A stretch of DNA of 64,000 nucleotides from Bos javanicus (lineage: Eukaryota; Chordata; Mammalia; Artiodactyla; Bovidae). Both the position numbers and the translations under genes were made by a program. Below are positions 43,423 to 56,527 of this stretch, one piece after another. Each line of letters starts with the position of its first letter. Within the stretch, counting starts at the first letter, position 1. The stretch is taken from NCBI RefSeq assembly GCF_032452875.1, contig NW_026894292.1:89709-153708 (forward strand), given 5' to 3'. The notes below the pieces were generated by a model. The model had not been told where the DNA came from, did not search any database, and worked only from the letters and a program-made list of their open reading frames with translations.

Positions 43423-45118
43423 AGATCGCGTGACTGAGCATGCACTGTTCGCGTGGCTGATCATACACTGATCACGTGATGATCATGCACTGATCACTTG
43501 GATATCATGCACTGATCACGTGGCTGATCATACACTGTTCGCGTGTCTGACCATGCACTGATCACGTGGCTGATCATGCACTGCTCACGTAACTGATCAT
43601 GCACTGATCACGTGGCTATCATGCACTGATCACGTGGCTGATCATGCACTGTTCACGTGGCTGATCACACACCTGTCACGTGACATATCATGCACTGATC
43701 ACGTGGCACTCATGCACTGATCACGTGGCTGATCATACTCTGCTCACGCTCATGCACATCACGTGGCTATCATGCACTGCTCACGTGCGTCATGGAATGA
43801 TCACGTAGCACCATATACTGGTAACGTGACTGATCATGCAGATCACGTAAATGATCATGCACTGTTCACGTGACTGATCATGTACTGATCACGTGACTGA
43901 TCATGCACTGATCACGTGGCTATCATGCTCTGCTCACGTGGCTGATCATGCAGCGATCACGTAGCAACCATGTACTGGTCACGTGACTGATCATGCACTG
44001 ATCACGTAATTGATCATGCACTGATCACGTGGCTCATCATGCACTGATCACGTGGCTGATCACACATGTATCGCGTGACTGATCATGCACTGATCACGTG
44101 GCTCTCATGCACTGATCGCGTGGCTGTCATGCACTGATCACGTGGATATCATGCACTGATCACGTGGCTGATCACTACACTATCACGTGACTGATCATGC
44201 ACTGATCACGTGGCTATCATGCACTGATCGCGTGGCTGATCATGCACTGATCACGTGGCTATCATGCACTGATCACGTGGCTATGACATGCACGATCACG
44301 TGACTGATCATGCTGATCACGTGACTGATCATGCACTGATCACGTGGCTGATCATGCACTGATCACGTGGCTGATCATGCACTGATCACGTGACTGATCA
44401 TACTGATCACGTGACTGATCATGCACTGATCACGTGACTGATCATGCACTGATCACGTGGCTATCATGCACTGATCACGTGGCTGACGCACTGATCACGT
44501 GACTGATCATGCACTGATCACGTGGCTGATCATGCACTGATCACGTGGCTGATCATGCACTGATCACGTGGCTGATCATGCGATCACGTGACTGATCATG
44601 CACTGATCACGTGACTGATCATGCACTGATCACGTGGCTATCATGCACTGATCACGTGGCTGATCATGCATGATCACGTGCTACCATCATGCTGATCACT
44701 GACTGATCATGCACTGATCACGTGACTGATCATGCAGTGATCGCGTGGCTATCATGCACTACTCACGTGGCTGATCATGCAATGATCATGTAGCTATCAT
44801 GTACAGTCACGTGAATGATCATACACCATCAGGTGACTGAATGCACTGATCACGTGGCTATCATGCACTGATCACGTGACTGATCATGCACTGATCACGT
44901 CTATATCATGCACTGATCACGCTGACTGCCGTGCTGATCAGATGATCATACACTGATCTTGTGACAGATCATGCACTGATCGCGTGGCTGATCATGCACT
45001 GATACCGTGACTGAGCATGGACTGATCACATGACTATCATGTAGTGATCACGTGACTTAATGGCCTGATCATGTGACTGATCATGCGCTGATCATGTTTG
45101 CTATCATACACTGATCAT
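43181..45118 (+). repeat. HOR unit 18 (1.9 kb)
   Basis: Full P (about 43423-44180), a canonical middle, and Q from about 44660 with several short losses (gtgccgtgctgatc-type gaps near 44930). Confidence 0.87.
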
Positions 45119-45357
45119 GTGCCTCTGGAGGCAATAAACAAAGAGCTGAGTAGGCGCGAATCAAACAGTCAGCAGGCAATAATCATGGAACTCAGGTGTG
45201 AGGAATCATGCTGCTCAGCTGGCAATAATCAAGCTGAGCAGGCAGAATTCGCAGCACAGCTGGCAATTGTCAAGCAGATGACAGGCAGGAATCGTGCAGC
45301 TCAGCTGGCAATTGTCAAGCAGATGAGCAGACAGTAATCACGCAGCTCAGCAGGCCC
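45119..45357 (+). repeat. Diverged block, copy 19 (full-length type)
   Basis: 239 nt; ggcgcgaatc, loss of four bases at atcaagctgagc, and gcagaattcgcagc. Confidence 0.88.
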
Positions 45358-46149
45358 AGATCGCGTGACTGAGCATGCACTGTTCGCGTGGCTGATCATA
45401 CACTGATCACGTGATGATCATGCACTGATCACGGATATCATGCACTGATCACGTGGCTGATCATACACTGTTCACGTGTCTGACCATGCACTGATCACGT
45501 GGCTGATCATACACTGCTCGTAACTGATCATGCACTGATCACGTGGTCATGCACTGATCACGTGGCTATCATGCACTGATCACGTGACTGATCATGCAGA
45601 TCACGTAAATGATCATGCACTGATCACGTGACTGATCATGCACTGATCACGTGACTGATCATGCACTGATCACGTGGCTGTATCATGCACTGATCACGTG
45701 GCTGATCATGCACACGATCGTGGCTATCATGCACTGATCACGTGACTGATCATGCACTGATCACGTGGCGATCATGCACTGATCACGTGGCTGACTGATC
45801 ATGCACTGATCACGTGGCTGATCACATGATCACGTGACTGATCATGCACTGATCCCGTGGCTGCTCATGCACTGATCACGTGGCTGATCATGCACTGATC
45901 ACGTGGCTATCATGCACGCTGATCATGTTGATCATGCACTATCACGTGACTGATCATGCACTGATCACGTGGCTATCATGCACTGATCACGTGGCTATCA
46001 TGCACTGATCGTGGCTGATCATGCAATGATCATGAGCTACCATGTACTGGTCACGTGACTGATCATGCACTGATCACGTAACTGATCATGCACTGATCAC
46101 GTGGCTGATCATGCACTGATCACGTGGCTGATCATGCTGATCACGTGAC

Positions 46150-46182
46150 TGATGTCACTTCGTCGATGATGTCATGCACTGA
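46150..46182. other. Short non-satellite-like island in unit 19
   Basis: The sequence gatgtcacttcgtcgatg between two canonical monomers keeps neither the half-unit spacing nor TGATCA. It could be a decayed monomer, a small insertion or consensus error. Nothing in it suggests a gene. Confidence 0.5.
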
Positions 46183-46337
46183 TCACGTGGCTGATCATGC
46201 ACTGATCACGTGGCTGATCATGCACTGATCACGTGGCTGATCATGCTGATCATGACTGATCATGCACTGATCGCGTGGCTGATCATGCACTGATCACGTG
46301 GCTATCATGCACTGATCACGTGGCTGATCATGCACGA

Positions 46338-46374
46338 TCACGTAATGCATCAACACGAGTCTGTGATGATCGCA
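46338..46374. other. Second non-satellite-like island in unit 19
   Basis: The sequence gtaatgcatcaacacgagtc and the bases after it occur once in the window and interrupt an otherwise canonical run. Same alternatives as for the island at 46150. Confidence 0.45.
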
Positions 46375-46657
46375 CTGATCACGTGACTGATCATGCACTG
46401 ATCACGTGGCTATCATGCACTGATCACGTGGCTGATCATGCACTGATCACGTCTGTCATGCTGATCTGCGGCCTGATGCTGATCACGCATGGATGATCAT
46501 CATAATCTTGTGACAGATCATTGATGTGGCTGATCATGCACTGATCACGTGGCTGATCATGCACTGATCGCGTGGCTATCATGCACTGATCGTGGCTTAA
46601 TGGCTGATCATGTGACTGATCATGCGCTGATCATGTTTGCTATCATGCACTGATCAC

Positions 46658-46850
46658 GTGCCTCTGGAGGCAATGAACAAAGAGCTGAGTAGGCACGAAT
46701 CACGCGGCTCAGCAGGCAATAATCATGGAACACAGGTGTGATGAATCGCTACTCAGCTGGCAATAATCAAGCGTGAGCATGCAGAGGTCGTGCAGCTCAG
46801 CTGGCAATTGTCAAGCAGATGATCAGACAGTAATCACGCAGCTCAGCATG
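46658..46850 (+). repeat. Diverged block, copy 20 (short form, decayed)
   Basis: About 193 nt. It starts from cacgtgcctc, where most copies have catgtgcctc, and reads caatgaacaaag, so the AATAAA is lost. Inner subunits are shortened, and it ends in cagcatgcactg without the ggccc edge. Confidence 0.82.
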
Positions 46851-47758
46851 CACTGATCACGTGACTGATCATGCACTGTTCGCGTGGCTGATCATGCACT
46901 GATCACGTGACTGATCATGCACTGATCGCGTGGCTATCATGCACTGATCACGTGGCTGATCATGCACTGATCACGTGCTTCTATACGCTGCTCACGTGAC
47001 TGATCATGCTGATCATGCCGCTGATCATGCACTGATCACGTGGCTGATCATGCACTGATCGCGTGGCTGATCATGCACTGATCACGTGACTGATCATGCA
47101 CTGATCGCGTGGCTGATCATGCACTGATCGCGTGGCTATCATGCACTGATCACGTGGCTGATCATGCACTGATCACGTACTGATCATGCACTGATCGTGG
47201 CTGATCATGCACTGATCACGTGACTGATCATGCACTGATCACGTGTCTGATCATGCACTGATCACGTGGCTATCATGCACTGATCACGTGGCTGATCATG
47301 CATGATCACGCAGCTACCATGTACTGGTCATGACTGATCATGCACTGATCACGTGACTGATCATGCACGATCATGGTATCATCATGCACTGCTCCGTGGC
47401 TGATCATGCACATGATCACGTAGCTACCATGTACAGGTCACGTGAATGATCATGCACTGATCGCGTGGCTGATCATGCACTGATCACGTGGCTATCATGC
47501 ACTGATCACGTGGCTGATCATGCACTGATCACGTCTATATCATGCACTGATCACATGACTGATCATGCACTGATCACGTGGCTGATCATGCACTGATCAC
47601 GTGACTGATCATGCACTGATCACGTGGCTGATCATGCACTGATACGTGACTGAGCATGGACTGATCACGTGGCTATCATGCATAGTGATCACGTGACTAA
47701 TGGCGCTGATCATGGACTGATCATGCACTGATCATGTTTGCTATCATGCACTGATCAT
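46658..47758 (+). repeat. HOR unit 20 (compact class, 1.1 kb)
   Basis: Short block, about 430 nt of near-canonical monomers without P, and Q from about 47285 with many variant positions smoothed (for example gatcatgcactgatcgcg in place of the cacccatcagg marker). Confidence 0.84.
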
Positions 47759-47950
47759 GTGCCTCTGGAGCAATAAACAAAGTGAGTAGGCACGAATCAA
47801 ACAGTCAGCAGGCAATGATCATGGAACACAGGTGTGAGGAATCATGCTGCTCAGCTGGCAATAATCAAGCAGCTGATCAGGCAGGAATCATGCAGCTCAG
47901 CTGGCAATTGTCAAGCAGATGAGCAGACAGTAATCACGCAGCTCATCAGG
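47759..47950 (+). repeat. Diverged block, copy 21 (short form)
   Basis: About 192 nt; gcctctggagcaataaac, six or so bases lost at caaagtgagtagg, ggaacacagg, and gctcatcagg at the edge. Confidence 0.85.
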
Positions 47951-48613
47951 CACTGATCACGTGACTGATCATGCACTGATCACGTGGCTGATCATGCACT
48001 GATCGCGTGGCTGATCATGCACTGATCACGTGGCTATCATGCACTGATCACGTGGCTGATCATGCACTGATCACGTGACTGATCATGCACTGATCACGTG
48101 GCTGATCATGCACTGATCACGTGGCTATCATGCACTGATCGTGGCTGATCATGCATGATCACGCAGCTACCATGTACTGATCACGTGACTGATCATGCAC
48201 TGATCACGTGACTGATCATGCACTGATCACGTGGCTATCATGCACTACTCACGTGGCTGATCATGCAATGATCATGTAGCTACCATGTACAGGTCACGTG
48301 AATGATCATACACCCATCAGGTGACTGATCATGCACTGATCACGTGGCTATCATGCACTGATCACGTGACTGATCATGCACTGATCACGTCTATATCATG
48401 CACTGATCACGTGACTGCCCGTGCACTGATCACGTGGATGATCATACACTAATCTTGTGACAGATCATGCACTGATCACGTGGCTGATCATGCACTGATA
48501 CCGTGACTGAGCATGGACTGATCACGTGACTATCATGTAGTGATCACGTGACTTAATGGCGCTGATCATGTGACTGATCATGCACTGATCATGTTTGCTA
48601 TCATACTGATCAT
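47759..48613 (+). repeat. HOR unit 21 (compact class, 0.86 kb)
   Basis: Short block, about 190 nt of near-canonical monomers and a well preserved Q from about 48140. Nearly the same length and layout as units 24 and 30; I take these three as the minimal HOR. Confidence 0.87.
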
Positions 48614-48853
48614 GTGCCTCAGGCAATAAACAAAGAGCTGAGTAGGCACGAATCAAACAGTCAGCAGGCAATAATCATGGAACTCAGCTGTGAGGAATCA
48701 TGCTGCTCAGCTGGCAATAATCAAGCAGCTGAGCAGGCAGGATTACGCAGCACAGCTGGCAATTGTCAAGCAGATGACAGGCAGGAATCGTGCAGCTCAG
48801 CTGGCAATTGTCAAGCAGATGAGCAGACAGTAATCACGCAGCTCAGCAGGCCC
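48614..48853 (+). repeat. Diverged block, copy 22 (full-length type)
   Basis: 240 nt; gtgcctcaggcaataa has lost bases of the ctctggagg start. Carries the aactcagctgtgagg variant of copies 3, 5 and 31. Confidence 0.88.
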
Positions 48854-50363
48854 AGATCACGTGACTGAGCATGCACTGTTCGCGTGGCTGATCATACACT
48901 GATCACGTGATGATCATGCACTGATCACTTGGATATCATGCACTGATCGCGTGGCTGATCATACACTGTTCACGTGTCTGACCATGCACTGATCACGTGG
49001 CTGATCATACACTGCTCACGTAACTGATCATGCACTGATCACGTGGCTATCATGCACTGATCACGTGGCTGAACATGCACTGTTCACGTGGCTGATCACA
49101 CACTGTCACGTGACATATCATGCACTGATCACGTGGCACTCATGCACTGATCACGTGGCTGATCATACTCTGCTCACGTACTCATGCACATCACGTGGCT
49201 ATCATGCACTGCTCACGTGGCTGTCATGGAATGATCACGTAGCAACCATATACTGGCACGTGACTGATCATGCAAGATCACGTAAATGATCATGCACTGT
49301 TCACGTGACTGATCATGTACTGATCACGTGACTGATCATGCACTGATCACGTAGCTATCATGCTCTGCTCACGTGGCTGATCATGCAGCGATCACGTAGC
49401 AACCATGTACTGGTCACGTGACTGATCATGCACTGATCACGTAATTGATCCTGCACTGATCACGTGGCTCATCATGCACTGATCACGTGGCTGATCACAC
49501 ATGTCACGTGACTGATCATGCACTGATCACGTGGCTATCATGCACTGATCACGTGGCTGTCATGCACTGATCGTGGATATCATGCACTGATCACGTGGCT
49601 GATCACACACGTATCACATGACTGATCATGCACTGATCACGTAACTGATCATGCACTGATCACGTGGCTATCATGCACTGATCACGTGGCTGATCATGCA
49701 CTGATCACGTAGCTACCATGCACTGATCACGTGACTGATCATGCACTGATCACGTAACTGATCATGCACTGATCACGTGGCTGATCATGCACTGATCGCG
49801 TGGCTGATCATGCACTGATCACGTGACTGATCATGCACTGATCACGTGACTGATCATGCACTGATCACGTGGCTATCATGCACTGATCACGTGGCTGATC
49901 ATGCATGATCACAGCTACCATGTACTGGTCACGCGACTGATCATGCACTGATCGCGTGACTGATCATGCAGTGATCGCGTGGCTATCATGAACTACTCAC
50001 GTGGCTGATCATGCAATGATCATGTAGCTACCATGTCCAGGTCACGTGAATGATCATACACCCATCAGGTGACTGATCATGCACTGATCACGTGGCTATC
50101 ATGCACTGATCACGAGACTGATCATGCACTGATCACGTCTATATCATGCACTGATCACATGACTGCCCATGCACTGATCACGTGGATGATCATACACTAA
50201 TCACGTGACAGATCATGCACTGATCACGTGGCTGATCATGCACTGATCACGTGACTGAGCATGGACTGATCACATGACTATCATGCAGTGATCACGTGAC
50301 TTAATGGCGCTGATCATGTGACTGATCATGCGCTGATCATGTTTGCTATCATACACTGATCAT
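48614..50363 (+). repeat. HOR unit 22 (1.75 kb)
   Basis: A clean long unit after two compact ones: P about 48854-49615, short canonical middle, Q from about 49900 with gatcacagctaccatg and cacgagactg markers. Confidence 0.88.
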
Positions 50364-50554
50364 GTGCCTCTGGAGGCAATAAACAAAGAGCTGAGTAGGC
50401 ACGAATCAAACAGTCAGCAGGCAATAATCATGGAACTCAGGTGTGAGGAATCATGCTGCTCAGCTGGCAATAATCAAGCAGCTGAGCAGCAGAATCGATG
50501 GCTCGCTGTGAATGTCAAGCAGATGAGCAGAGTAATCACGCAGCTCAGCAGCCC
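50364..50554 (+). repeat. Diverged block, copy 23 (short form)
   Basis: 191 nt. After subunit 6 it runs into an altered junction (gagcagcagaatcgatggc) with tggctcgctgtgaatgtc. The edge reads cagcagcccag, one g short. Confidence 0.85.
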
Positions 50555-51366
50555 AGATCACGTGACTGAGCATGCACTGTTCACGTGGCTGATCATACAC
50601 TGATCACGTGACTGATCATGCACTGATCACGTGGCTATCATGCACTGATCACGTGGCTGATCATGCACTGATCACGTGCTACCATGCACTGATCACGTGA
50701 CTGATCATGCACTGATCACGTAATGATCATGCACTGATCACGTGGCTGATCATGCACTGATCACGTGGCTGATCATGCACTGATCACGTGGCTGATCATG
50801 CACTGATCACGTGGCTGATCATGCACTGATCGCGTGGCTGATCATGCACTGATCACGTGGCTGATCATGCACTGATCACGTGACTGATCATGCACTGATC
50901 ACGTGGCTATCATGCACTGCTCACGTGGCTGATCATGCATGATCACGCAGCTACCATGTACTGGTCACGTGACTGATCATGCACTGATCACGTAACTGAT
51001 CATGCACTGATCACGTGGCTATCATGCACCTCACGTGGCTGATCATGCAATGATCATGTAGCTACCATGTACTGATCACGTGAATGATCATACAATCACG
51101 TGACTGATCATGCACTGATCACGGGACTGATCATGCACTGATCACGTCTATATCATGCACTGATCACGTGACTGCATGCACTGATCACGTGGCTGATCAT
51201 GCACTGATCACGTGGCTGATCATGCACTGATCACGTGGCTGATCATGCACTGATATGACTGAGCATGGACTGATCACATGACTATCATGCACTGATCACG
51301 TGACTTCATGCACTGATCACGTGACTGATCATGCACTGATCATGTTTGCTATCATACACTGATCAC
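50364..51366 (+). repeat. HOR unit 23 (compact class, 1.0 kb)
   Basis: Short block, about 60 nt of P markers, near-canonical monomers to about 50910, and a partly smoothed Q. Its end reads gtgacttcatgcactg, where other copies have gtgacttaatggcg. Confidence 0.85.
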
Positions 51367-51562
51367 GTGCCTCTGGAGGCAATAAACTGAGTAGGCACGA
51401 ATCAAACAGTCAGCAGGCAATAATCATGGAACACAGGTGTGAGGAATCATGCTGCTCAGCTGGCAATAATCAAGCAGCTGAGCAGCAGGAATCATGCAGC
51501 TCAGCTGGCAATTGTCAAGCAGATGGCAGATCAGACGGTAATCATACATGATCAGCAGGCCC
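51367..51562 (+). repeat. Diverged block, copy 24 (short form)
   Basis: 196 nt; cacgtgcctc start as in copy 20, loss of eight or so bases at aataaactgagtagg, ggaacacagg, and gcagatggcagatcagacgg near the end. Confidence 0.85.
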
Positions 51563-52218
51563 TGATCACGTGACTGATCATGCACTGATCACGTGGCTGA
51601 TCATGCACTGATCACGTGCTGATCATGCACTGATCACGTGGCTATCATGCACTGATCACGTGGCTGATCATGCACTGATCACGTGACTGATCATGCACTG
51701 ATCACGTGGCTGATCATGCACTGATCACGTGGCTATCATGCACTGCTCACGTGGCTGATCATGCATGATCACGCAGCTACCATGTACTGGTCACGTGACT
51801 GATCATGCACTGATCACGTAACTGATCATGCACTGATCACGTGGCTATCATGCACTACTCACGTGGCTGATCATGCAATGATCATGTAGCTACATGTACA
51901 GGTCACGTGAATGATCATACACCCATCAGGTGACTGATCATGCACTGATCACGTGGCTATCATGCACTGATCACGTGACTGATCATGCACTGATCACGTC
52001 TATCATGCACTGATCACATGACTGCCGTGCTGATCACGTGGATGATCATACACTATCTTGTGACAGATCATGCACTGATCACGTGGCTGATCATGCACTG
52101 ATACCGTGACTGAGCATGGACTGATCACATGACTATCATGTAGTGATCACGTGACTTAATGGCGCTGATCATGTGACTGATCATGCGCTGATCATGTTTG
52201 CTATCATACACTGATCAT
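51367..52218 (+). repeat. HOR unit 24 (compact class, 0.85 kb)
   Basis: Same minimal layout as units 21 and 30: short block, about 180 nt of near-canonical monomers, then Q from about 51740 including cacccatcaggtgac. Confidence 0.87.
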
Positions 52219-52457
52219 GTGCCTCTGGAGGCAATAAACAAAGAGCTGAGGCACGAATCAAACAGTCAGCAGGCAATAATCATGGAACTCAGGTGTGAGG
52301 AATCATGCTGCTCAGCTGGCAATAATCAAGCAGCTGAGCAGGCAGGAATCGCAGCACAGCTGGCAATTGTCAAGCAGATGACAGGCAGGAATCGTGCAGC
52401 TCAGCTGGCAATTGTCAAGCAGATGAGCAGACAGTAATCACGCAGCTCAGCAGGCCC
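52219..52457 (+). repeat. Diverged block, copy 25 (full-length type)
   Basis: 239 nt; gagctgaggcacg has lost four bases, and ggaatcgcagcac matches copies 12 and 18. Confidence 0.88.
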
Positions 52458-54403
52458 TGATCACGTGACTGAGCATGCACTGTTCACGTGGCTGATCATA
52501 CACTGATCACGTGATGATCATGCACTGATCACTTGGATATCATGCACTGATCACGTGGCTGATCATGCACTGTTCATGTCGTGCATGCACTGATCACGTG
52601 GCTGATCATGCACTGATCACGTGGCTGATCATGCACTGATCACGTGGCTGATCACACACTGTCACGTGGCATATCATGCACTGATCACGTGGCACTCATG
52701 CACTGATCACGTGGCTGATCATACACTGCTCACGTAACTCATGCACATCACGTGGCTATCATGCACTGCTCACGTGGCTGATCATGGAATGATCGTAGCT
52801 ACCATATACTGTCACGTGACTGATCATGCACTGATCACGTAAATGATCATGCACTGTTCACGTGACTGATCATGCTGATCACGTGACTGATCATGCACTG
52901 ATCACGTGGCTATCATGCACTGCTCACGTGGCTGATCATGCAACGATCGCGTAGCAACCATGTACTGGTCACGTGACTGATCATGCACTGATCACGTAAT
53001 TGATCATGCACTGATCACGTGGCTCATCATGCACTGATCACGTGGCTGATCACATGTATCACGTGACTGATCATGCACTGATCACGTGGCTATCATGCAC
53101 TGATCGTGGCTATCATGCACTGATCACGTGGCTGATCATGCACTGATCACGTAGCTACCATGTACTGGTCAATGACGTCATGCAGACGTGATTGATCATG
53201 CACTGATCACGTGGCTGATCATGCACTGATCGCGTGGCTGATCATGCACTGATCACGTGACTGATCATGCACTGATCACGTGACTGATCATGCACTGATC
53301 ACGTGGCTATCATGCACTGATCACGTGGCTGATCATGCACTGATCATGGCAATCATGCACTGATCACGTGGCTGATCATGCACTGATCACGTGACTGATC
53401 ATGCACTGATCACGTGGCTGATCATGCACTGATCACGTGACTGATCATGCACTGATCACGTAACTGATCATGCACTGATCACGTGGCTATCATGCACTGA
53501 TCATGGCTGATCATGCACTGATCACGCATTACCGCATATGGTCACGTGACTGATCATGCACTGATCACGTGACTGATCATGCACTGATCACGTGGCTATC
53601 ATGCACTGATCACGTGGCTGATCATGCAATGATCACGTAGCTACCATGTACTGGTCACGTGACTGATCATGCACTGATCACGTGACTGATCATGCACTGA
53701 TCACGTGGCTATCATGCACTGATCACGTGACTGATCATGCACTGATCACGTCTATATCATGCACTGATCACATGACTGCCATGCACTGATCACGTGGATG
53801 ATCATACTGATCACGTGACTGATCATGCACTGATCACGTGGCTGATCATGCACTGATCACGTGACTGATCATGCACTGATCACGTGACTGATCATGCACT
53901 GATCACGTGGCTATCATGCACTGCTCACGTGGCTGATCATGCATGATCACGCAGCTACCATGTACTGATCACATGACTGATCATGCACTGATCACGTGAC
54001 TGATCATGCAGTGATCACGTGGCTATCATGCACTACTCACGTGGCTGATCATGCAATGATCATGTAGCTACCATGTACAGGTCACGTGGATGATCATACA
54101 CCCATCAGGTGACTGATCATGCACTGATCACGTGGCTATCATGCACTGATCACGAGACTGATCATGCACTGATCACGTCTATATCATGCACTGATCACAT
54201 GACTGCCCATGCACTGATCACGTGGATGATCATACACTAATCATGTGACAGATCATGCACTGATCACGTGGCTGATCATGCACTGATACCGTGACTGAGC
54301 ATGGACTGATCACATGACTATCATGTAGTGATCACGTGACTTAATGGCGCTGATCATGTGACTGATCATGCGCTGATCATGTTTGCTATCATACACTGAT
54401 CAT
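52219..54403 (+). repeat. HOR unit 25 (2.2 kb, with block-less Q)
   Basis: P (about 52458-53060) is partly smoothed. A Q-like segment at about 53490-53810, with cgtctatatcatgc and catgactgccatgc, leads into another Q (about 53925-54403) instead of a block. Q is therefore doubled. Confidence 0.84.
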
Positions 54404-54618
54404 GTGCCTCTGGAGGCAATAAACAAAGAGCTGAGTAGGCACGAATCAAACAGTCAGCAGGCAATAATCATGGAACTCAGGTGTGAGGAATCATGCTGCT
54501 CAGCTGGCAATAATCAAGCAGCTGAGCAGGCAGGAATTACGCAGCACAGCTGGCAATTGTCAAGCAGATGACAGGCAGGAATCGCGCTGCTCAGCAGGCT
54601 TGAATCAAGCAGTGGCCT
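54404..54618 (+). repeat. Diverged block, copy 26 (aberrant 3' end)
   Basis: About 215 nt. Subunits 1-8 are normal, then the sequence turns into gaatcgcgctgctcagc and ttgaatcaagcagtggcc before gagcatgcactg. No other copy has this end; it looks like a private rearrangement of the last subunits. Confidence 0.86.
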
Positions 54619-55544
54619 GAGCATGCACTGTTCACGTGGCTGATCATACACTGATCACGTGATGATCATGCACTGATCACTTGGATATCATGCACTGATC
54701 ACGTGGCTGATCATACACTGTTCACGTGTCTGACCATGCACTGATCACGTGGCTGATCATACACTGCTCACGTAACTGATCATGCACTGATCACGTGGCT
54801 ATCATGCACTGATCACGTGGCTGAACATGCACTGTTCACGTGGCTGATCACACACCTGTCACGTGACATATCATGCACTGATCACGTGGCACTCATGCAC
54901 TGATCACGTGGCTGATCATACTCTGCTCACGTCTCTCATGCACACATCATTGGCTATCATGCACTGCTCACGTGGCTCGTCATGGAATGATCACGTAGCA
55001 ACCATATACTGGTCACGTGACTGATCATGCAAATCACGAAATGATCATGCACTGTTCACGTGACTGATCATGCACTGATCACGTGACTGATCATGCACTG
55101 ATCACGTGACTATCATGCACTGATCACGTGGCTGATCATGCACTGATCACGTGGCAACCATGCACTGATCACGTGACTGATCATGCACTGATCACGTAAT
55201 TGATCATGCACTGATCACGTGGCTGATCATGCACTGATCACGTGGCTGATCACACATGTATCACGTGACTGATCATGCACTGATCACGTGGCTATCATGC
55301 ACTGATCGCGTGGCTGTCATGCACTGATCACGTGGATATCATGCACTGATGTGGCTGATCATGCACTGATCATGACTGATCATGCACTGATCACGTGGCT
55401 ATCATGCACTGATCACGTGGCTATCATGCACTGATCACGTGGCTGATCATGCACTGATCACGTAGCTACCATGTACTGTCACGTGACTGATCATGCACTG
55501 ATCACGTAACTGATCATGCACTGATCACGTGGCTGATCATGCAC

Positions 55545-55558
55545 TGATCACGTGATCA
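55545..55558. repeat. 14-bp perfect palindrome formed by monomer deletion
   Basis: TGATCACGTGATCA is its own reverse complement. It arises where the gc or ga between CACGTG and TGATCA is missing, leaving the two palindromes overlapping. The same 14-mer is at 60054-60067. Confidence 0.85.
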
Positions 55559-56290
55559 TACACTGATCACGTAACTGATCATGCACTGATCACGTGACTG
55601 ATCATGCACTGATCACGTGGCTGATCATGCACTGATCACGTGGCTGGACATGCACTGATCACGTGCTGATCATGCACTGATCACGTGGCTGATCATGCAC
55701 TGATCACGTGGCTGATCATGCACTGATCACGTGGCTGATCATGCACTGATCACGTGACTGATCATGCACTGATCACGTGACTGATCATGCACTGATCACG
55801 TGGCTATCATGCACTGCTCACGTGGCTGATCATGCATGATCACTGCTACCATGTACTGGTCACATGACTGATCATGCACTGATCACGTGACTGATCATGC
55901 ACTGATCACGTGGCTATCATGCACTACTCACGTGGCTGATCATGCAATGATCATGTAGCTATGTACAGGTCACGTGAATGATCATACACCCATCAGGTGA
56001 CTGATCATGCACTGATCACGTGGCTATCATGCACTGATCACTGACTGATCATGCACTGATCACGTCTATATCATGCACTGATCACATGACTGCCCATGCA
56101 CTGATCACGTGGATGATCATACACTAATCTTGTGACAGATCATGCACTGATCACGTGGCTGATCATGCACTGATACCGTGACTGAGCATGGACTGATCAC
56201 ATGACTATCATGTAGTGATCACGTGACTTAATGGCGCTGATCATGTGACTGATCATGCGCTGATCATGTTTGCTATCATACACTGATCAT

Positions 56291-56527
56291 GTGCCTCTGG
56301 AGGCAATAAACAAAGAGCTGAGTAGGCAGAATCAAACAGTCAGCAGGCAATAATCATGGAACTCAGGTGTGAGGAATCACTGCTCAGCTGGCAATAATCA
56401 AGCAGCTGAGCAGGCAGGAATTACGCAGGCTGGCAATTGTCAAGCAGATGACAGGCAGGAATCGTGCAGCTCAGCTGGCAATTGTCAAGCAGATGAGCAG
56501 ACAGTAATCACGCAGCTCAGCAGGCCC
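56291..56527 (+). repeat. Diverged block, copy 27 (full-length type)
   Basis: 237 nt; one c lost at gtaggcagaatc, two bases lost at gaatcactgctc, and the four-base loss cgcaggctggcaa shared with copy 16. These shifts break the frame seen in copy 1. Confidence 0.88.

Larger units (their letters stand above)
45119..46657 (+). repeat. HOR unit 19 (1.5 kb, most degraded)
   Basis: P is recognisable only to about 45530. The rest is near-canonical with many gaps, two islands that scarcely resemble the satellite (about 46150-46182 and 46338-46374), and a Q reduced to fragments (ctgatctgcggcctgatg, ataatcttgtgacagatc). Confidence 0.83.
54404..56290 (+). repeat. HOR unit 26 (1.9 kb)
   Basis: Apart from the altered block end it is a regular long unit: P about 54619-55370, canonical middle, Q from about 55810. 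Confidence 0.88.

Noticed and set aside
53173..53180. TGACGTCA, a perfect CRE-like palindrome
   Set aside because: Seen at one place only, in a damaged monomer; most simply produced by small deletions in the satellite.
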